From Desulfitobacterium_A sp035539115 (lineage in GTDB: Bacteria > Bacillota > Desulfitobacteriia > Desulfitobacteriales > Desulfitobacteriaceae), in the NCBI RefSeq assembly GCF_035539115.1, contig NZ_DATLJA010000020.1, forward strand, positions 22,966 through 86,965: 64,000 nt of DNA, read 5' to 3'. Positions 60,801 to 64,000 of the stretch are shown in pieces; the first letter of the stretch is position 1; each line of letters begins with the position of its first letter. The notes beneath the pieces were generated by a model. That model saw nothing but the letters and a program-made list of their open reading frames with translations. It did not search any database and was not told the DNA's origin. Both the position numbers and the translations under genes were made by a program.

Positions 60801-62124
60801 TGATTTACCGGAGAGAGTTGTATTTACCGAAGAGATGAAGACGACCCATACTATTTTATCGCCCCAAATGTCCCCAATTCACTTCCAATTTTTAAAGACG
60901 GGCTTTGAAAAGGCAGGCTACACGATGGAAATTCTTCCCTCGGTGGATAAAGCTGCCGTCGATGAAGGTCTCCGTACGGTTCACAATGATGCCTGTTATC
61001 CAGCGATTATCGTTGTCGGACAGCTTATGGAAGCATTGCGTTCAGGGAAGTATGATTTGAATCATACCTCCGTGATTATCACTCAGACGGGCGGCGGTTG
61101 CCGAGCCACGAATTATATTGCCTTTATTCGGAAGGCTTTGCGAGATGCCAAGCTCGAGCATATTCCTGTGCTTTCCCTAAGTGCCTCAGGAATCGAGAAA
61201 AACCCTGGCTTTGAAATCACTGGGGCGATGTTTAGCGATCTCATGCACGGACTGATTTATGGCGATTTATTGATGCGGGTGCTTTATCACGTTCGTCCTT
61301 ACGAAAAAGTTGCGGGATCGGCGAATGCTCTTTATGAACGTTGGGTGGAAAAATGTCAAGCATCGCTGATTAAAGGCAATCGCCAAGAAATCCGCGAAAA
61401 TATTTACGGGATCGTTCGGGATTTTGATAACCTACCCATTGATGAACAATTGGTCAAACCGAAAGTTGGAGTGGTCGGGGAAATCCTCGTTAAGTTCCAC
61501 CCGACAGCCAATAATAACATTATTGAACTTCTCGAAGCAGAAGGGGCAGAAGCAGTTATGCCCGATTTGACGGACTTCCTACTTTATAGTGCTTTTGATA
61601 ACCAGATTAAATACCAACTCCTTTCAGGCAGCTTTAAAAGTATGGTCAATGGGAATATCTCGATCGAGGTCATAGAGTACTATCGCCGGGATCTGAAAAA
61701 AGCCTTAAAGGCGAGCAAACGCTTCAGTGCCCCACACACGATTCGACATACTGCGAAGGGTGCTGAAAAACATCTCTCGCTCGCCCATCAAACAGGAGAG
61801 GGCTGGTTCCTAACTGGGGAAATGGTCGAACTGATTAATAGTGGGGTAAACAATATTGTCTGCTTGCAGCCGTTTGCCTGCTTGCCAAACCATATTACTG
61901 GTAAGGGGATGATCCGGGAGTTAAGACGCTCCTACCCGCTTTCCAATATTGCTCCGATTGACTTCGATCCAGGAGCAAGCGAAGTGAATCAGCTCAATCG
62001 GATTAAGCTGATGTTGTCCGTTGCTCAAGAAAATTTAGAAAAAGAACAGATGGAAAATCAGGAAACACGGACGCAGGAAATTTCGTTAACTAAGCAGTCC
62101 AACCCAGTAAGTCTATCAAGTTAA
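57820..62124 (+). CDS. giant 2-hydroxyacyl-CoA dehydratase activator-like protein (tandem ASKHA plus DUF2229)
   Basis: A 1434-residue cytoplasmic protein with two tandem ASKHA ATPase units (LDIGSTTVKIVVL and NGTCAGGTGAFIDQ, then GIDAGSTTTKIALI, LDIGGQDMKSL and SSGCGSFIETFANS), each like the BcrA/BadF/HgdC activators that pass electrons to dehydratases through a [4Fe-4S] cluster between Cys pairs. After the Cys group CGLCGNNC comes a DUF2229 region and a C-terminal part resembling dehydratase subunit HgdB/D. Such proteins are widespread in anaerobes but their substrate is unknown. No separate dehydratase gene is adjacent. It is co-transcribed with the TetR gene. Confidence 0.85.
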   Translation: MKVLNVGLDIGSTTVKIVVLSDDNQIVYKKYLRHFSNIKNTVIGMIEDAKQAIQGHGLTLMITGSGGFNISEKLKVPFIQEVIACTNAIKSQIPSTDAAIELGGEDAKITFLGESMEQRMNGTCAGGTGAFIDQMATLLQTDAAGLNELAKNYQNIYPIASRCGVFAKTDVQPLLNEGAAKEDIAASVLQAVVNQTISGLAQGRPIHGHVAFLGGPLHFMSELRQRFIETLKLTDQDVVFPDDSQFFVAIGAAISSRSEEPISFECLYERTPAICKMREGDSEAMDPLFANEEEYLAFLARHEKYKVKRENLDTYAGKAYLGIDAGSTTTKIALIGEGGSLLYSYYGSNLGSPLESTIEALKELFAKKNSQTEIVNSAVTGYGEHLIKAALKVDIGEIETVAHFKAADFFQPGVDFVLDIGGQDMKSLVIKDGVIDSISLNEACSSGCGSFIETFANSLNVGVKEFAQLGVRSKKPVDLGTRCTVFMNSKVKQAQKDGAEVGDISAGISLSVIKNALFKVIRLRSTEELGEKVVVQGGTFYNDAVLRSFEKILGRDVVRPDIAGIMGAFGSALVARERYEEGYESSLLRGEELESFSTETTMKRCGLCGNNCMVTVKHFSSESEFFSGNRCERGAGKEICHNDIPNLYEFKYKRVFNYKPLKESEAKRGVIGMPRVLNIYEDYPFWYTFFTELGYRIVLSTRTSKKIYEQGMDTIPSESACYPAKLVHGHIVDLVNKGITKIFYPSIPYNIEEDSGANNHYNCPVVTSYPETIWANMDILRHNEITFYHPFLPLDMPKRMAKRLVKELAPEGIPKHELVEAMRKGYEELAAYKQEVRDQGEKTLEYIRQHHMKGIVLAGRPYHIDPEINHGIPEMISAYGFAILSEDSIRHLLPVERPIRVVDQWVYHSRLYSATSYVAQQSDLELVQLTSFGCGLDAVTSDQVKEILERYGKIYTLLKIDEINNLGAARIRIRSLIAAINERDKRNFMPQKLYDLPERVVFTEEMKTTHTILSPQMSPIHFQFLKTGFEKAGYTMEILPSVDKAAVDEGLRTVHNDACYPAIIVVGQLMEALRSGKYDLNHTSVIITQTGGGCRATNYIAFIRKALRDAKLEHIPVLSLSASGIEKNPGFEITGAMFSDLMHGLIYGDLLMRVLYHVRPYEKVAGSANALYERWVEKCQASLIKGNRQEIRENIYGIVRDFDNLPIDEQLVKPKVGVVGEILVKFHPTANNNIIELLEAEGAEAVMPDLTDFLLYSAFDNQIKYQLLSGSFKSMVNGNISIEVIEYYRRDLKKALKASKRFSAPHTIRHTAKGAEKHLSLAHQTGEGWFLTGEMVELINSGVNNIVCLQPFACLPNHITGKGMIRELRRSYPLSNIAPIDFDPGASEVNQLNRIKLMLSVAQENLEKEQMENQETRTQEISLTKQSNPVSLSS

Positions 62125-62126
62125 TA

Positions 62127-62174
62127 AATACGAAGAAGCCCACTTAATTTTTAAAGTGAGCTTCTTCGTATTTT
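62127..62174. terminator. bidirectional hairpin terminator
   Basis: ATACGAAGAAGC and CACTT pair with AAGTG and GCTTCTTCGTAT around one C-A mismatch, with T and A runs at the base on both sides. It ends the activase transcript and could serve the minus-strand remnant as well. Confidence 0.8.
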
Positions 62175-62254
62175 AGTTAGAAGGTGTGACCAGCCAGAAC
62201 ACCATTCCTTAATCTAAACTGAACAGGATAAGAATATTGAGTAGAAGCTTTATG

Positions 62255-62599
62255 CTATTTTATCAGGTTTGGAAGATTATCATTATCAATGCTTTCCAAT
62301 AGGACTGCTTTATTAGGAATGACATAATATTTCCAAGAACTCTTTACATATTTCCCATTTACCGTAATGTCCCAATCTTTTGTAAGGGTTACTACATAAG
62401 CAGCCTCTCGATCTTTCTCAACTTTTGTTGTAAATTTAACATTTGTTGTTGCACCTTGTTTTCCACCAGTAGGAAGCTTCTTTGAAACAGTATAAGATGG
62501 ATTTGAAGGAAAGTCTGGATAGTCTTTTATTACCATTGAGACTGCGTTGGCTTCTTCAAAAGTGTTATTACTAATATTACTAATATTATCCTGAATTAT
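62255..62599 (-). pseudogene. 3' remnant of an unknown gene beside the insertion sequence
   Basis: On the minus strand a frame is open from 62599 down to a stop at 62255. It reads ...NTFEEANAVSMVIKDYPDF and ends DNDNLPNLIK. An ATG at 62536 would give 93 residues, but no ribosome site precedes it and the frame is open upstream to a TGA at 62600-62602 near the IS. It looks like the C-terminal end of a larger extracytoplasmic or secreted protein whose 5' part was lost. I do not recognise the family. Confidence 0.5.
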
Positions 62600-62609
62600 T
62601 CACAGCTTT

Positions 62610-64000
62610 TCACACAAAGTAGTTTAAATGGCGATAACTAAAGCTTGGAAGCAAAAACTTTTTTCATCAAATAAATGAAAAAAGAACCCATTTCTGTTAG
62701 AGTTAAATCTGCAAGAAAATAACCAACAGAAAGAAGGATTCTTTATATGGCTACTTTATCGCAAATCACTCTTAATTTCAATCACAAAATCAAATTGTCC
62801 AATGACGGAGGCGCTCTTTCATCGGATACGGGCGAATTTCTTTTCAGAGAATTCGATGAAAAAATCGGATTTTCTAAGATACTGAAAGATCATTTGAAAT
62901 TAAAGGATTCCCGGTCGTATTATTTCCATTCAAACGAAAATTTGTTGCGTCAAAAGATTTATCAAATGATTGGCGGTTATTCTGAAGATGACGCAGCCGA
63001 TCAATTAACGAAAGACCCTGTATTTACACAAATTATAGGAACCTCAGCTTTAGCTTCACAGCCTAGTTTATCTCGTTTTTACTCACGCTTCGATGAAGAA
63101 TCGATCGAGTATTTAAATCAAGCGAATCAAAAGTTGCTGGATAAAATTCACTCGTTTCGAAAATCCGAAGCACTTTTCATTGATTTGGATTCAACTCATT
63201 CCGATACCTATGGAGATCAGGAATCTTCGTCTTACAATGCTCACTATGGAACCATGGGATTTCATCCATTGGTTGCTTTTGATGGAGCTACAGGCGATTT
63301 TCTCAAAGCTAAGCTTCGCCCAGGGAATGTTTATACTTCAAACGGTGTCGTGGAATTTATTCAGCCATTGATTGAGCATTACAATGAGAAGTTTCCAGAA
63401 ACGAGTTTATTCCTCCGTGGGGACAGCGGATTTGCCGTTCCGGGCTTGTATGATTTGTGTGAAAAAGAATCGGTTTACTACATTATTCGCTTAAAATCCA
63501 ATGCCCAATTACAACGTCTTGCGGAAGAATATCGCTCTACTTCTCCATTCGTTAATAGTTCAAAAACAGAATGTTATTTCGAAGAAACCATTTACCAAGC
63601 CAAGTCATGGTCGAAACCGAGAAAGGTGATTATCCACTCTGTAAGGCCTGTTGGCGAGATGTTCTTTCATCACTCCTTTTTTGTCACTAATTTTGATGTG
63701 GCTTCCCCCCAGGATATCGTCCTTGCTTATAAAAAAAGAGGGACGATGGAGAACTACATTAAGGAAGCCAAAAATGGCTTTTACATGGACAAAATGAATA
63801 GCCATTCCTACCTCATTAATGAGGTAAAGATGATGCTGAGTTTGCTCGCTTATAATTTAACCAATTGGCTGAGGACTCTTTGTTTTCCGCAAGGGCAAAG
63901 GACGATGCAAATTGAAAGTATTCGGACACGGCTTATTAAAGTAGCCAGTAAGCTGGTAAAGTCAGGTAGATCCCTATATTTTAAGCTATCTTCCAGTTTC
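62610..64000 (+). mobile_element. IS1380-family insertion sequence, right end outside window
   Basis: The element contains the transposase at 62747-64000 and runs off the window. The left end is not defined; it should lie between about 62600 and 62650. A perfect 10-bp inverted repeat CTTTTTTCAT/ATGAAAAAAG (62658-62667 with 62675-62684) before the gene may shield the transposase from outside transcription, a common IS feature. Confidence 0.75.
62747..64000 (+). CDS. IS1380-family DDE transposase, 3' end outside window
   Basis: 418 codons, uninterrupted to the last base. The protein starts MATLSQITLNFNHKIKLSND. DDE-type residues are plausible in FIDLDSTHSDTYGDQ, LRGDSGFAVPGLYD and MENYIKEAKNGFYMDKM, the last being the Y-(2)-R/K-x-E-like element of IS1380/IS4-type enzymes. 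Start ATG with AAGAAGGA. It seems intact as far as seen, so the element may be active. Confidence 0.9.
   Translation, partial: MATLSQITLNFNHKIKLSNDGGALSSDTGEFLFREFDEKIGFSKILKDHLKLKDSRSYYFHSNENLLRQKIYQMIGGYSEDDAADQLTKDPVFTQIIGTSALASQPSLSRFYSRFDEESIEYLNQANQKLLDKIHSFRKSEALFIDLDSTHSDTYGDQESSSYNAHYGTMGFHPLVAFDGATGDFLKAKLRPGNVYTSNGVVEFIQPLIEHYNEKFPETSLFLRGDSGFAVPGLYDLCEKESVYYIIRLKSNAQLQRLAEEYRSTSPFVNSSKTECYFEETIYQAKSWSKPRKVIIHSVRPVGEMFFHHSFFVTNFDVASPQDIVLAYKKRGTMENYIKEAKNGFYMDKMNSHSYLINEVKMMLSLLAYNLTNWLRTLCFPQGQRTMQIESIRTRLIKVASKLVKSGRSLYFKLSSSF

Noticed and set aside
1..64000. CRISPR arrays, rRNA or tRNA genes
   Set aside because: No regularly spaced repeat-spacer pattern and no rRNA or tRNA cloverleaf sequence was seen on reading; the 45-bp direct repeat near 42 kb occurs only twice.

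Overview
The window reads as a chromosome segment from an endospore-forming, anaerobically respiring Firmicute close to Desulfosporosinus/Desulfitobacterium. Sporulation genes (spoIIGA, sigE, sigG, a SpoVD-type PBP) lie beside a division and cell-wall cluster with meso-DAP-type MurE. There are also a Tat-exported molybdoenzyme operon, a large activator-type ASKHA protein, T-box and glycine riboswitches, and many GTG/TTG starts. The taxonomic placement is inference from gene content.

Layout. 1-2.6 kb: the 3' part of a dihydrolipoamide dehydrogenase gene and a purine permease behind a PurR-like operator. 2.6-13.3 kb: a respiratory module made of a TtrA/ArrA-like molybdoenzyme, a TorD chaperone, an FeS subunit and an NrfD subunit, preceded by a near-perfect sigma-54 promoter. 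It is followed by a membrane-anchored substrate-binding protein, a histidine kinase and an NtrC-type sigma-54 activator that probably control it. 13.5-32.1 kb: the dcw cluster (mraZ, rsmH, ftsL, spoVD-like, murE, murF, mraY, murD, ftsW, murG, unknown gene, murB, murA, divIB, sbp, ftsZ); murC and ftsA are absent. 32.2-42.8 kb: spoIIGA-sigE-sigG, then ylmC, ylmD, a PhoP/PhoR-like pair, an HlyD-like protein, ylmE, sepF, yggT, ylmH, divIVA and an unknown gene. 42.8-47 kb: T-box plus ileS and a soluble chemotaxis-type receptor. 47-55 kb: glycine riboswitch, gcvT, gcvH, gcvPA, gcvPB, then two radical-SAM proteins resembling the split lipoyl synthase LipS1/LipS2 and a LipM-type octanoyltransferase. 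55-64 kb: ComB-like phosphatase, stand-alone pyruvate-kinase C-terminal domain, PduL, a TetR regulator with a perfect 32-bp palindromic operator, a 1434-residue activase-like protein, a gene remnant and an IS1380-type transposase cut by the window end.

The least expected structure is in the gaps. The dcw cluster, normally compact, is opened at four junctions (spoVD/murE, mraY/murD, ftsW/murG, sbp/ftsZ) by 340-560 bp of hairpin-rich DNA. Comparing the gaps by eye shows two dispersed repeat families. Family A (about 22.07-22.52 and 48.54-48.80 kb, with a relative near 17.6-17.9 kb) has imperfect terminal inverted repeats and a conserved scaffold holding hairpins that differ between copies, including a paired base change. 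Family B (30.79-30.97 kb, and a tandem pair at 41.97-42.24 kb) ends in a GNRA-tetraloop hairpin followed by a T-rich tract. A third nested inverted repeat lies at 25.11-25.32 kb.

How the parts may work together: glycine sensed by the riboswitch would induce the glycine cleavage system. LipM would load octanoate on GcvH, and the LipS1/LipS2 pair would insert the sulfurs. In the respiratory module, ligand capture by the anchored binding protein would signal through the kinase to the sigma-54 activator, which would drive the molybdoenzyme operon.
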